A DNA stretch of 64,000 nucleotides, from assembly GCA_029882975.1 (NCBI GenBank), contig JAOUJW010000013.1, positions 1-64,000 of the forward strand. The letters run 5' to 3'. This DNA is from Gammaproteobacteria bacterium (GTDB lineage Bacteria; Pseudomonadota; Gammaproteobacteria; SZUA-152). Of the stretch, positions 35,464-45,547 are shown in pieces (positions within the stretch are counted from its first letter, which is position 1; the number at the start of each line of letters is the position of its first letter). The notes under the pieces were generated by a model, which saw only the letters and a program-made list of their open reading frames with translations, was not told the DNA's origin and did no database searches. A program made the translations under genes and the position numbers.

Positions 35464-36512
35464 GGTACAACACCCTGTAAGGCTTTTTCTATTAGATCTG
35501 AGGTGGTGGTATCGATAGAGATTTCGTCTGCACTGATGTTTGTGGAATGAACCACATGGGTGAAAATCTTGTATAACAGCTCGCTCACTCTGGGTGTACG
35601 CATAAAGTGATCCACGCCCCAGATGGGATAGATCCATCCCGGAAGTTGTTGAACATCCACAATGGGTGCAATGCCGTCGTTGGGACCATAATCCAATAGT
35701 TTCTCGTAGCGTTTTTTTAACATCCCCTGTACATGAGATCTCAAAGGTATTGGTACCACGTGAATGCATTGCAACTTATCAGTATCAAGGTTAGCCTGCC
35801 ATGTCGGGTGGGCCGGATCAAGCTCGAATAACAAGGAATAGTCCACTCCCATCACCCGACTGATCACTGAATAGGCCAATCGCCTGGGAAAAGACGACAT
35901 TTTCCGACTCGCATGAGGTGTTCCTTGATTAATACCGGCGATATTGATCCAACCTCGCAGTCCTGCATGCCGTTTAGAGTTCAAATAGGCCAGTACTTCA
36001 CTACCCCCCTTACTGAAAGACACAAGCCAGATATTCTTGGAATCCAGAGATTTCAACGCATCTGCCAGCACCTTTACATTCCTGCTTATACTGCCTCGAC
36101 TGTGCGTAGCAACCCGCGTCACCGTAAAGCCGAATCGCTGGGCGATATTGGTGACCAAAAGACCATCCGCACCCACATCAGGGTATTCTTTATAAAACAT
36201 ACCGGGCACCACCACGATATGGATATCCCCGGGCTTTTCGCTCCTATTGGAAAAATTCGCGATATCGTATGCATCAATCCTATTGATGAAACAACCATGT
36301 TCAGATTGCAGCAGGCTTTGGTAGTAACAGCCGGCAGCCAGATCCGCGCCCTTTTCCCGGCTCAGCATTATCATGGATTGGCGGTCCAACATCAGTCCAC
36401 GCTGTTGGACAATATGACGCGCCTGCTCGGTAAGCTTCACTTCGTCAACCATAGGCTCAGTGAATAATCGGCGGCGAAAAAGAGATTTCCTGGAATTTTC
36501 AGCGCTATTCAT
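35460..36512 (-). CDS. Alpha/beta hydrolase
   Basis: The protein is about 350 residues. A strand-loop VVVPGMFYKE could form the oxyanion region. The nucleophile elbow is SFSKGG, in which Ser replaces the first Gly of the GxSxG motif. A downstream Asp (YGPNDGIAP) and His (GVDHFM) complete a plausible triad. The start at 36512 overlaps the Rieske stop by 8 nt, and its own stop overlaps the desaturase start, so all three genes are translationally coupled. It probably acts on an ester or acyl substrate. Confidence 0.75.
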   Translation of the reverse strand: MNSAENSRKSLFRRRLFTEPMVDEVKLTEQARHIVQQRGLMLDRQSMIMLSREKGADLAAGCYYQSLLQSEHGCFINRIDAYDIANFSNRSEKPGDIHIVVVPGMFYKEYPDVGADGLLVTNIAQRFGFTVTRVATHSRGSISRNVKVLADALKSLDSKNIWLVSFSKGGSEVLAYLNSKRHAGLRGWINIAGINQGTPHASRKMSSFPRRLAYSVISRVMGVDYSLLFELDPAHPTWQANLDTDKLQCIHVVPIPLRSHVQGMLKKRYEKLLDYGPNDGIAPIVDVQQLPGWIYPIWGVDHFMRTPRVSELLYKIFTHVVHSTNISADEISIDTTTSDLIEKALQGVVP

Positions 36513-37491
36513 GAATGCTATCAAGCACCGGTAAACCCTGGTAAAAGCTCCAGTAACGATCTGCAATATCGTCGACACCTTTCAGCAAGTTTCCGCGCAC
36601 CGGCTTCATCCCTGCTAATAAAATAGTATCCGGCCGAAGAAATCCTTTGATAAGCATGGCTGCCAGCAGTAAAGCAACCCTGGAACCCAGACCCGCTGTG
36701 ACATGTCGATCACCATGGGCATTTTTGACGGGGATAATAAATAAGCGGCTCTTCATAGTTTCTATCGGTAACATAGCAACGATACTGCCATACCCCGTTT
36801 TATGGTTGCTCATAGCAAGCAAACTACCACCCCAACAATCGACGACCACTCGGGCTTCGCCTTTGGTTAGTCGCCACATAATGCGATCGATCATGCTGAC
36901 GGGCAGCACTCTGGTGTTCATTTGAATCCCCAAATGAAACGGCCCCTCACTTTTGACCACCGGCTCATTGAGAAACTCACGTTGATGAATTTTTCGATAG
37001 TGTTGCACATCAAAAGTATTTAAACACGGGACGTGATGTTCGGTATTGAATTCCATCTGATGACAATCTCCAAACATCACTGCAGACATACCGTCTGGCA
37101 CCGGAAGATCATACTCCGGCCGATCACCATAGTAGACAAAAACAACGCCAAACACCTCCCGGCAGGGTAAACTGATTTGTTTTGGTTGTTGCAGTTGGCC
37201 TTTATCGTGAGCTTTTAAAGCAGGAATGTTGCGGCAAAAACCACTGTTATCAAAGCACCAGCCGTGCAAACCACACTCTATGTTATTCCCAACCACTCGA
37301 CCTTTAGTAAGATCGGCCCCCATATGGCAGCAATAACGATAAACCAAACCAGGAACACCATCCATGCCACGAAACAGCACCCAATCCTTACCGAAGGCCC
37401 GCAGCGCTTTGACCTGACCAATCTTGATTTTGCAACCTACCATCAAGGGATACCATGACCGTGGGTACGAGACAGCTGGATGATCATTCAT
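36505..37491 (-). CDS. Rieske non-haem iron oxygenase
   Basis: The protein is about 328 residues from the ATG at 37491; an ATG at 37614 lacks a ribosome binding site. The Rieske 2Fe-2S ligands are in YCCHMGADL and CGLHGWC (a C-x-H / C-x2-H pattern). A candidate mononuclear iron motif is FDVQHYRKIH at about 165-175, with His spacing like D-x2-H-x4-H. Such enzymes hydroxylate or demethylate organic substrates using an external reductase, which is not encoded here. It is the first gene of the coupled trio. Confidence 0.82.
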   Translation of the reverse strand: MNDHPAVSYPRSWYPLMVGCKIKIGQVKALRAFGKDWVLFRGMDGVPGLVYRYCCHMGADLTKGRVVGNNIECGLHGWCFDNSGFCRNIPALKAHDKGQLQQPKQISLPCREVFGVVFVYYGDRPEYDLPVPDGMSAVMFGDCHQMEFNTEHHVPCLNTFDVQHYRKIHQREFLNEPVVKSEGPFHLGIQMNTRVLPVSMIDRIMWRLTKGEARVVVDCWGGSLLAMSNHKTGYGSIVAMLPIETMKSRLFIIPVKNAHGDRHVTAGLGSRVALLLAAMLIKGFLRPDTILLAGMKPVRGNLLKGVDDIADRYWSFYQGLPVLDSIHE

Positions 37492-37675
37492 AGCAATATG
37501 ATGTCCGGTCAAGTTGTGCAAATTTCTCCAGGATACAAATACTGCGCTACGTTGACAGTGTGCAGCGAATGCAAGCCTTGGGAATTCTAGTAAAGATAGG
37601 GGGCCTGACATCAAGAGTCAAGCAAGAATAGTACGATATCAGATGTCCGGTCGTTCTGAGGAAAAGATTCTACAG

Positions 37676-40405
37676 CTACACACGATGCTTCCATACCAAC
37701 TGGCCGCTACGCATATCAATCATTGCAATCTGACCCGTGGAATCGCAATAACTAAGTTTCGCATCCTTAACTATTGCATGAGCGTGGCCACGATTGGCAA
37801 TATCCAATTTCATCACAGCTTGCCCATCCATATTGTCACCCACTTTGTATACCCATATGCACTGCCCTATTTTTTCCTGTTCCAACTCATACCCTAACAG
37901 CAACCATTCCTCGCATTGCTCCACCCACAAAATATTCGCCATGTCTGCAGGCGTCTCCAAACCAAGTCGCTTGGGACTGTTTTCTTGAAAAAAACACAGA
38001 TATTCGAGACCTTGAAACCCTTGTTGCAAGGCTAGCACTTGAGAATCTGGTGTTACAGTAAAACCAAACAACCCACCTTTTTCCAGTCCATCCATATTAC
38101 AACAAGCACGATCTCTCAGCATCATCGACGGAATTTCATAACGCCAGCATTGTAACTGCTCACCCATAAGAAGAATCGACAAAGCATTGTCACGGCAAGC
38201 CATTGCCACCACTTCTCCTGGCAAATCGTCAACCTGCCACAATACTCGAAATTCATCTGCCTGCGCGTCTACGGCCATCAGCCGGTTATCCTGAGCCGCA
38301 AACCACTCAATGCCATCGTAACAATCACACCAAGCACTTAGCTTAACGTCACACCAGAAACGACTGCTACCGGCTGACAGATTCAGCTTAGCCAAGCGCA
38401 TGAACTCACCTCGTTGCGCGATTGCAATGGCTCTATTACCGGTTTGGACCAACACCAATTGATGTGCAGGTTCTGCATAATGTGAAGATTGCTTACCTGA
38501 GAAATTCATTACTGTGACACCGGCTTCACCTCTAGCCAATAGCATACGTAATTTGGGTAGCACCTGTGCACACCATACTTCTGTAGTTCCGCTATCGCTC
38601 AGCATATGTGTGATACTCTGGTGCGGTAATTCTGATTGAATCGCCACCATACCCCCTCCATGGGGCGAAGTAGGCATATCCGCGCGCAATGCACGCTCCT
38701 GTGCATAGAGAGACATTTTATCTAGGTCCCGCGTATTCCACATTAGACCTAAACCGTAATCTCTAAGCATGGATCGATAGACCTGCCGGGCAATGGCCCT
38801 GCTTTGAATAGACTGCGGCTCTTGTAGCAATGCCTTTGCAAAGGCCATGCGTGCCGCCTGGTCCATTGGATGTTGATACGAGTCTATAGGAGACTTCGTA
38901 TCTCCATCCAATACCCGCAATGCCTGTTCACGCAGTTCGGGGTATTCATCAGGACAGTAGGCAATCTTACGCGCCAGCATTCGAGCGCCTGACTCACCAC
39001 CTTCTTCTATAGCTGCTCCGGCCCACGCCCATACCAAAGCGCGCGCAGACTCCAAAGACCATACCACATCCACTGCTGCGGCGTATTGACCTGCCTCGAC
39101 CAAGGAATGCGCCCATAACAGTCTCAGTTTATCCGCTTCCATCGGATGGGATTGTTGCATCCTTTGAACAGCTTGAGAAAAATGCCGAGTACGTTTGGCG
39201 ATTTGTATCGCCCGACCGACTTCACCGGCCAAAAACCACTGCCGGATCACGAGGGCAGGATTCGCTTCACGACCTTCGGCGAGTTTGGCGGCCAAACGTA
39301 GCTCACCATGCTTTTCCAGATAACTGACCGCCTCTTCTGTAGCCTGAAGTAATTCGGCCAACACAAATGCTGCCTCTTCTATTTTTCCGGCTCGATCCAG
39401 TCGCTCAAAAACGGAGCGATACAGTTTTCTAAGATAGTCATAAAAATCATGTTCGAATTGGAAACTACCAGAACTACGGGAGGAACTGAAATTGATTTTC
39501 AAATCAGCGCGTGCTTTCGGCAACCCCAGCTCCGGCTGGTCGGCGTTAAATGCATCTCGCGCACTGGCTAGTGGTATAGCATGACGTAAGGCATCATGAA
39601 TATCACCACTTTCAAATTTGTCCAACATTCCTCGAAAGTAACGCGCTTGGCGCTTCGACAGGAATTTCCCGAGATTTGAGGACATAACCAAACGCTTGAA
39701 CAGCGCGCTGAACTTATCGAAAATGCCACCGGCCATGCCCCCTGACGGATTACCATAACTTGTACCGCCATTGGGTTCTACCTGCCCATTCCGGGAAAAT
39801 ATAAATTGAATAATTTTCTTTAATGAAAAAAAGGACTGAGTCCACGCCGTGGTATTTTGCTTTGATGAATCCGGTTTACCGGAAAGCGACCGAATAAACT
39901 CTTCCTGTTCCGGAGCAGGTTTTAAATCTTCATTAGAAAACAGCTTATATACGGCTTGTTTTTCCTTTAGCAGATCCTCAGTCTTTAGTTCCGGCAGTCT
40001 ACCCATAGACTGAACCTGAATCTCTTTGATGCCACTGACATCAATCCAAGCCGATACGTCTTCTTCTATCGCATCCGATAAACTGATCCGCCTCAAGCTT
40101 CCATGAAACATAAGCAACAAAGTTTCTCCAAAACCGTTCGATTCCAACGCATCTTCTTTTCTAATCATCGCATTGGTCCATACACCGTGACGTTTTACCA
40201 ATGCATATCCCGGAGCCGCATCACAATCCTGCAACAAGGACTTCTGAAATAGAACAAACACACCATCAATCTGGGGGTGACGAAACACTCTCAACCCATG
40301 TTGCCACTGCGTCAAGATGCGTTTACGTGTTTTCAACTCAGCAACAGAAATGGGAAAATAAAATCCCTGAACCTGATGATGCCCACAAAAAACATACTTA
40401 GTCAT
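37676..40405 (-). CDS. Large beta-propeller protein of a MoxR-vWA ternary system (bpX6-like N-terminus)
   Basis: The protein has 909 residues. The N-terminus (about 1-150) has the layout HHQVQGFYFPISVAELKTRK, then GVFVLFQKSLLQ, which resembles the bpX-type domains described for MoxR-vWA-beta-propeller systems. The middle (about 290-560) is helical-repeat-like (FVLAELLQATEEAVSYLEKH). The C-terminal 300 residues are WD/PQQ-like beta-propeller strands ending in GQIAMIDMRSGQLVWKH. The start overlaps the previous gene by 8 nt. It is probably a cytosolic effector or scaffold of the ATPase system; the assignment to a particular bpX class is from memory. Confidence 0.65.
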   Translation of the reverse strand: MTKYVFCGHHQVQGFYFPISVAELKTRKRILTQWQHGLRVFRHPQIDGVFVLFQKSLLQDCDAAPGYALVKRHGVWTNAMIRKEDALESNGFGETLLLMFHGSLRRISLSDAIEEDVSAWIDVSGIKEIQVQSMGRLPELKTEDLLKEKQAVYKLFSNEDLKPAPEQEEFIRSLSGKPDSSKQNTTAWTQSFFSLKKIIQFIFSRNGQVEPNGGTSYGNPSGGMAGGIFDKFSALFKRLVMSSNLGKFLSKRQARYFRGMLDKFESGDIHDALRHAIPLASARDAFNADQPELGLPKARADLKINFSSSRSSGSFQFEHDFYDYLRKLYRSVFERLDRAGKIEEAAFVLAELLQATEEAVSYLEKHGELRLAAKLAEGREANPALVIRQWFLAGEVGRAIQIAKRTRHFSQAVQRMQQSHPMEADKLRLLWAHSLVEAGQYAAAVDVVWSLESARALVWAWAGAAIEEGGESGARMLARKIAYCPDEYPELREQALRVLDGDTKSPIDSYQHPMDQAARMAFAKALLQEPQSIQSRAIARQVYRSMLRDYGLGLMWNTRDLDKMSLYAQERALRADMPTSPHGGGMVAIQSELPHQSITHMLSDSGTTEVWCAQVLPKLRMLLARGEAGVTVMNFSGKQSSHYAEPAHQLVLVQTGNRAIAIAQRGEFMRLAKLNLSAGSSRFWCDVKLSAWCDCYDGIEWFAAQDNRLMAVDAQADEFRVLWQVDDLPGEVVAMACRDNALSILLMGEQLQCWRYEIPSMMLRDRACCNMDGLEKGGLFGFTVTPDSQVLALQQGFQGLEYLCFFQENSPKRLGLETPADMANILWVEQCEEWLLLGYELEQEKIGQCIWVYKVGDNMDGQAVMKLDIANRGHAHAIVKDAKLSYCDSTGQIAMIDMRSGQLVWKHRV

Positions 40406-42191
40406 TCGTTTGATCCGAGTTTATAATCAAAACCACTTCGTTTCGCAACAACGAAAACACTTTTACCTCGCCACTTACTAAGGTATAGGCAATGTATACA
40501 TAAACAGGATCAAACAGTATTTCTGCTATTCCCTCCTCTCTGATCAAGTCGTTTTCGCCTCGTTGATCTAAAAGAAAAACTCTACCGTCAATTGCATCGA
40601 ACGCCACCAGAACAACTTGACCACTTCCGGACAGTCCGCCCTTGCTCCAATGTTCGGGTGGAAGCCTCACAACACCAACCACCCGAACATTGGGACTCAC
40701 TTCAATTCGCTGTTCGCGCGACCCACCTACCGTATGCCAATGTGATTTTTCGCCATTCTCCACTGCCAGAATCACATTATCCTTCTGGTGGTGATCGCAA
40801 CCCAAAAACACCTGCCCGGATGTAGTCTCTTCCAAACCGATTGTTTCCTTTTCCGGCCGATAGGAGTTAGCCCTTTTTACTAACAGCAATTCGTCCTGCG
40901 ACTCTACTTTTACATAACTCAGACCCAAAGCACTTACCATCACCGCCGATACAGAATCGTCGACTGGAATGGCCTTCACTTCTTCCTCTCCGAAATTTAT
41001 CTTAAACAGCTGTAACGCGTCATCCAAAAAGAATGCGCAATGAGAATATCCCGGTAATGAGAAAACAAATAGAGGGCGATACCCGCTTCGCCTGACATCC
41101 ACATACATATTTGTTTCACCATGCGTTCGAATCATGCATTGTTGGTTCGCCCCGGGGAAATTGTGACAATAAAATTGTCCATGGCTCTCGCTTATCACAA
41201 ATATACGTCGTTTCTGCGTCTGAACAGCAACGATTTCGTGTTGCGGTGGCGCTGCAAACACCCGGGCAATTCCTGTTTTGGCACTTGCCGAGTTTGGTAC
41301 GGGATAGACAGCAGCACCTACATTCAATGCGCTTACTGCAATTTTGCGGCCCGTACCGCAAAAAATGATGGAACCGGATAATTGGAAAGCGGCTTGTTGC
41401 CTGTAATTTTGCGTACTGTAAAACGGGTCTCTTATAATTCGCGCACACATTGCATCATCTGGCAACTCAATAGTCGAATTTCTGACATGGTTACCGTATT
41501 GCAATGTGAGGGATAATCGGCGCTCACCGGGTATCAACTCATCTTCGATATTGATGTGATTTACCTGCAAGTCATCGCATTGGATAACCTGCGCCGCCAC
41601 CAGCCAGAATTCACGAATAGTCGAATGAGAATTCAAAGTATCGCACCATTGTTGTGAACTTTCCGGAGATACGCACAGGGAACTTCGGGATTTAATGAAT
41701 AGCGATAAGGTTTTCTGCGACACTTCTTCGTGCAAAATCCCAGGTTGCTGCAAAACACCCCAACGAAAACCTACTTTTTTTTGTAACGCTCGCCTTTGCA
41801 AAAATATAATCAAAGCCAGCTGTAACAACCGCGGTGCTCCCACAAAAAGTGGCCCGCAATCGAGCAATATCACCGAAAACCTGGATTCGTCACTGTGCTT
41901 GGTGTGGCGCTTTAAAAACAGATGTTCACCCATTACCGCTCGTCTATCAAACTCTTCCGGTAGTTCTTCTGCAAGTAACCACTCACTCAACAACAACCGT
42001 TCATACACCGGTTTACTTTGCAATCCCGAGTAACCATCCGGCTCCGCCAAACCTTGTAATACCATGCTGTCCAGGCGGCCGAATAATAATGACAGTTTGT
42101 GAACCAAGCCGCCCAGACTTAATGCAACATCCTCGGGGAACAAAGACAGTTCCTGCGCCCATGGTCGCAATGCTCGGGGTAGCTGCATCAT
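40398..42191 (-). CDS. vWA-like/beta-propeller partner of the MoxR ATPase
   Basis: The protein has 597 residues. Residues about 100-235 look like a von Willebrand A-type fold: SRFSVILLDCGPLFVGAPRL followed by helices. The metal site is degenerate, since DCGPL takes the place of DxSxS. The remainder (about 260-590) consists of beta-propeller-like blades (for example FVISESHGQFYCHNF, GQVVLVAFDAIDGRVFLLD). MoxR ATPases typically work on a vWA partner. Coupling by overlap with both neighbours supports a complex. Activity of the degenerate site is uncertain. Confidence 0.6.
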   Translation of the reverse strand: MMQLPRALRPWAQELSLFPEDVALSLGGLVHKLSLLFGRLDSMVLQGLAEPDGYSGLQSKPVYERLLLSEWLLAEELPEEFDRRAVMGEHLFLKRHTKHSDESRFSVILLDCGPLFVGAPRLLQLALIIFLQRRALQKKVGFRWGVLQQPGILHEEVSQKTLSLFIKSRSSLCVSPESSQQWCDTLNSHSTIREFWLVAAQVIQCDDLQVNHINIEDELIPGERRLSLTLQYGNHVRNSTIELPDDAMCARIIRDPFYSTQNYRQQAAFQLSGSIIFCGTGRKIAVSALNVGAAVYPVPNSASAKTGIARVFAAPPQHEIVAVQTQKRRIFVISESHGQFYCHNFPGANQQCMIRTHGETNMYVDVRRSGYRPLFVFSLPGYSHCAFFLDDALQLFKINFGEEEVKAIPVDDSVSAVMVSALGLSYVKVESQDELLLVKRANSYRPEKETIGLEETTSGQVFLGCDHHQKDNVILAVENGEKSHWHTVGGSREQRIEVSPNVRVVGVVRLPPEHWSKGGLSGSGQVVLVAFDAIDGRVFLLDQRGENDLIREEGIAEILFDPVYVYIAYTLVSGEVKVFSLLRNEVVLIINSDQTND

Positions 42192-42631
42192 ACAGATCCT
42201 GAATAAATTTCAAGCAAATCTCGGCTAATGGGTAATGCTGCACTAAAAGAAACCACTGCGTCTATTTCTGGCAATACAGCTATGGGGGGTGCAACCTTCA
42301 AATTGCAAAGTGACTTATCCAGCAATTCCAAAGGTACGCTGCACTGTAAACTGGTCGGAAGTAACAGGTTAGGCGCCATCGCGCTGCGACCAAGATAGCG
42401 GATACCCTCAACCCAAGGTAGATGTTCCCCGGAAATAAGCATTATTCCATCTGAGCTTACACCACTGTAGTTTTGTAATTGAGCTTCCTCCAAGGACAAG
42501 AGACGGCGCACCAGCGCCACAACCACAGGACCATTTGCAACCGCTACAGTCGGCTCCAGTGGTTGCTCTGCCGCTACCCACTCGATACGTATACCAGTCT
42601 TCAGATTACCGGGTTCCTTAACAAGTTGCAT
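42188..42631 (-). CDS. Small component of the MoxR ternary system
   Basis: The protein has 147 residues and overlaps both the MoxR stop and the vWA-like start. It has alternating beta and helical segments (IRIEWVAAEQPLEPTVAVAN, VVVALVRRLLSLEEAQLQ) and no membrane segment. Size and position match the small bpX-type accessory domain proteins of MoxR-vWA-beta-propeller systems. I cannot assign the exact class. It would be a bridging subunit between the ATPase and its partner. Confidence 0.55.
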   Translation of the reverse strand: MQLVKEPGNLKTGIRIEWVAAEQPLEPTVAVANGPVVVALVRRLLSLEEAQLQNYSGVSSDGIMLISGEHLPWVEGIRYLGRSAMAPNLLLPTSLQCSVPLELLDKSLCNLKVAPPIAVLPEIDAVVSFSAALPISRDLLEIYSGSV

Positions 42632-43791
42632 TAGGGGTTTTCTTCCGAAACTATCCTGGTAATTTCCTGCTTAATTGCCGCCAGAGAATCCGGCAAAGTA
42701 TCGGCGGGAAACCCGGCATCTATTTCTCTTCCTATTGACTCTAACTGCAAAATCCAGCGTTCTCGTTCAGCCGATTCCGCTCCGGATTCTGAATCTTTGG
42801 CAAACAACGCTTTAGCTTGTTCCTCTATTCGGGCTGCCCGTGTGGCGGGACTGTTAGATGCATCTTCCGCTACCGCATTTAGCGTCTGGTTTGATGTGGT
42901 TTTTAATGCCTCAGCCAAAACTTCTCGCGCTGAAATCTGGCCTTCTTCAGATGGAATAACGTAGACCAAAGGCCACAAATCACTTTCTTCGGGATGTTGC
43001 CTACCCGCCAATACTGCTGCCGCGGCAATGAGCATCTGGGACTTCACAATACGACGGTCCGACAATTGGATACCAGCCTTTCGCAACAATCGGATACAGT
43101 GACTGAGAGCACTCCTCACTTGATTCATGTTCGCGTTTCTTACAGAAGCAGATAAGGTATCTAAATGCATAAGGGCGTCACAGGCCGTCGGTTCTGCCGT
43201 GCTGTTTGACCAGCCACCGGATAGCAGTGATTCCAACAGGAAATCGGGCACTGATTCTACAAAACAGTGAACCAAAAACCGGTCAGCAAAGGCTGACAAG
43301 GATTCCTCCTCCGGTAAGTGATTTGCAGCACCTACGCATACTCTCAGTGGGCAGCGAATTTTTGTATGCCCACGGCGAAATGTACGCTCGTTCAGAACTC
43401 CGAGTAGAGTATTCAAAACAGCAGTGGACCCCAGAAAAACTTCATCCAAAAATGCAATATCCGCTTCCGGTAGCATACCGGTGGTTTCAGTTTCGATCGT
43501 ACCTGTGCGAAGTTTGCGCAAATCCACGGGTCCGAAAATTTCACTGGGTTCGGTAAAACGACCTAACAAGTACTCAAAATAACGTCCACCCAATGACTGT
43601 GCTACCCGCCGAACCACCGCGCTTTTTGCAGTACCGGGAGGACCGATGACCAACAAATGTTCGGAAGCGACTGCAGACAAAATGATAAGATCAGCCAGCG
43701 TTTCCCTTTCCACTAATCCCTGGGTTGCTTCCTTAATGGATTGCCGGATAGAGGATGACGCAATGGACAATCGAGAATCAATTGAATTCAT
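42631..43791 (-). CDS. MoxR-family AAA+ ATPase
   Basis: The protein is about 386 residues. Walker A is VIGPPGTAKSAVVRR, followed by the MoxR segment FEYLLGRFTEPSEIFGPVDL. Walker B is DIAFLDEVFLGSTAVLN, and an NERTFRRG motif comes before the sensor regions; the RAVLL-type C-terminal helices follow. MoxR proteins are chaperone-like ATPases that remodel vWA-containing partners. I chose the ATG at 43791 with GGGA upstream. It is the first gene of a four-gene operon in which every junction overlaps. Confidence 0.9.
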   Translation of the reverse strand: MNSIDSRLSIASSSIRQSIKEATQGLVERETLADLIILSAVASEHLLVIGPPGTAKSAVVRRVAQSLGGRYFEYLLGRFTEPSEIFGPVDLRKLRTGTIETETTGMLPEADIAFLDEVFLGSTAVLNTLLGVLNERTFRRGHTKIRCPLRVCVGAANHLPEEESLSAFADRFLVHCFVESVPDFLLESLLSGGWSNSTAEPTACDALMHLDTLSASVRNANMNQVRSALSHCIRLLRKAGIQLSDRRIVKSQMLIAAAAVLAGRQHPEESDLWPLVYVIPSEEGQISAREVLAEALKTTSNQTLNAVAEDASNSPATRAARIEEQAKALFAKDSESGAESAERERWILQLESIGREIDAGFPADTLPDSLAAIKQEITRIVSEENP

Positions 43792-44087
43792 TGTAAATCC
43801 CACATTACAGTTATTGATACATCATGGTATTTCAATTACGGACTGGCTGCAATCGGGAAATGGAACTTGACACGGACCCATTTGGCAATTAGCTTTAGGA
43901 GAAGTTAGCTACAATTCTAAGCTGCATTACTAACGATTCCGGTCTGTTCAAGCACTTGCAAAGGGAAGCAATTAAGAAAACACGATTTTTTACGATAGAA
44001 CGACCGGGTGAGACCGACTCTAACTGCTCAAACCATCACACACCGTATACTCGTTCTTTTTTCAAATGGACACTGACCCTAAAGCGA
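43792..44087. other. Non-coding gap before the MoxR operon
   Basis: About 300 nt without a supported gene. It should carry the promoter for the MoxR operon. I see no repeat, terminator hairpin or clear promoter elements in it. Confidence 0.4.
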
Positions 44088-44468
44088 CTACGACAAAGTC
44101 AGCGCATCAGCTTTGTGTATTGTTTTATTGATGTGTTCTTCCACGTTGTATAGCACTGTCCCCATAATGGGTCCCGCCATTATATTATAGACATGCGCTC
44201 TACAGGGAACCGGGTGGTGTATGGCACGATTTTTTGTTTGAAAATCACGCCACGCCACAATTGGGAGATCGTTGTGAGATTCGTCCAGGCAAATCCACGT
44301 TGCGTTTGAAAATATGCATTTAACTCTCTTGAACCTGGCAGGGTAGTACACCAGCGGATTATTTAGACGAAGCAATCCACGCCGAATGGTATTGTATACA
44401 GATGCTTGAATATTTAGCTCCAAAACACGAAGCGGTGGAGGAAAGTTATCTTCATTGTCGCACCCCAT
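44088..44468 (-). CDS. Hypothetical protein between cbbX and moxR
   Basis: The ORF encodes 126 residues with an ATG at 44468 preceded by GGGAG at 7 nt. The residues read like a real protein (for example AIHHPVPCRAHVYNIMAGPI and VLYNVEEHINKTI). I recognise no family. It has no signal peptide or membrane helix. It lies 61 nt downstream of cbbX on the same strand and may be the end of the cbb transcript. Codon choice looks similar to its neighbours. Confidence 0.45.
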   Translation of the reverse strand: MGCDNEDNFPPPLRVLELNIQASVYNTIRRGLLRLNNPLVYYPARFKRVKCIFSNATWICLDESHNDLPIVAWRDFQTKNRAIHHPVPCRAHVYNIMAGPIMGTVLYNVEEHINKTIHKADALTLS

Positions 44469-44529
44469 TTACATCTCCCGTAATTTTCCTCAATACCATT
44501 CCAAAACCGAAGAAATCCTTAGCTCAACC

Positions 44530-45441
44530 TTATTTTCCCGCGTTTTCAGAAAACACCCGACTGGCAAGAAAATCAGATGCCTCTAAAGTAACCAACTCAC
44601 TACGGGTTACAGTACCCGTAGGGCTGTTAAACAGTCGGTTCGCCTGACGCAGCCTGGCCCGATCCAATGCGTTGCGGATTGATCTGGCGTTGGCAAAATG
44701 ATCCAGTTTCATTCGCAGCTTTATGTAATCATGGAATACTTTTTCTCCGTCGGGGCTGAACCCATAGTTCTGTTCTTTTAACATTAACTTGGCAATCGCG
44801 AGCAATTCCCCGTCACTATAGTCGGGAAAATCCAGATGATGAGCAATGCGCGAGCGCATTCCAGGGTTGCTTTCGAAAAACTTGTCCATTCGGTTCTTAT
44901 AGCCGGCCAGAATTACAACCAAATCGTCCCGATTGTTTTCCATAACCTGCAGCAGGATTTCTATAGACTCCTGCCCGTAGTCACGTTCATTTTCTGGACG
45001 ATACAGATAATAAGCCTCGTCAATAAACAAGACTCCGCCCATCGCTTTTTTGATAACTTCTTTAGTTTTAGGTGCTGTGTGCCCAATGTATTGCCCCACC
45101 AAGTCATCGCGGGTTACGGTAACCAAGTGGCCTTCCCTTATGTAGCCCAACCTGTGCAGAATTTCCGCCATACGTAAAGCAACGGTGGTTTTTCCTGTAC
45201 CTGGGTTACCGGTAAAACACATATGAAGAGTAGGACTCTCGGAGCTTAGCTCTAATTGTCTTCTCACTTTATCTACCAGCAAGAGAGCCGCTGTTTCTTT
45301 TATGCGTGTTTTAACCGGAGTCAATCCCACAAGCTCCCGATCAAGTTTACCCAATACCTCTTCAATATGCGTGTTATTGAATTCGGCTTTCAGATCGATG
45401 GAATCTTGTGTTTTATCAGTGTCAGCAATTTGTTCAGTCAT
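44530..45441 (-). CDS. cbbX: Red-type RuBisCO activase CbbX
   Basis: The 303-residue AAA+ protein has Walker [18 protein letters not shown] and Walker [16 protein letters not shown]. Its N-terminus ([20 protein letters not shown]) is typical of CbbX. CbbX releases inhibitory sugar phosphates from red-type RuBisCO by pulling on the large-subunit C-terminus. It lies downstream of cbbS with a 106-nt gap. Its presence agrees with the red-type assignment of the large and small subunits. Confidence 0.96.
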   Translation of the reverse strand: MTEQIADTDKTQDSIDLKAEFNNTHIEEVLGKLDRELVGLTPVKTRIKETAALLLVDKVRRQLELSSESPTLHMCFTGNPGTGKTTVALRMAEILHRLGYIREGHLVTVTRDDLVGQYIGHTAPKTKEVIKKAMGGVLFIDEAYYLYRPENERDYGQESIEILLQVMENNRDDLVVILAGYKNRMDKFFESNPGMRSRIAHHLDFPDYSDGELLAIAKLMLKEQNYGFSPDGEKVFHDYIKLRMKLDHFANARSIRNALDRARLRQANRLFNSPTGTVTRSELVTLEASDFLASRVFSENAGK

Positions 45442-45547
45442 GGGCAGTTACGTCTATTAATGTCATTTATCATCGGTTTCCAATCAGGACGGTACACACC
45501 TGAGCAGATGTGCACCGTCCGGCTACATAGCTCTATCTATAGACGCG

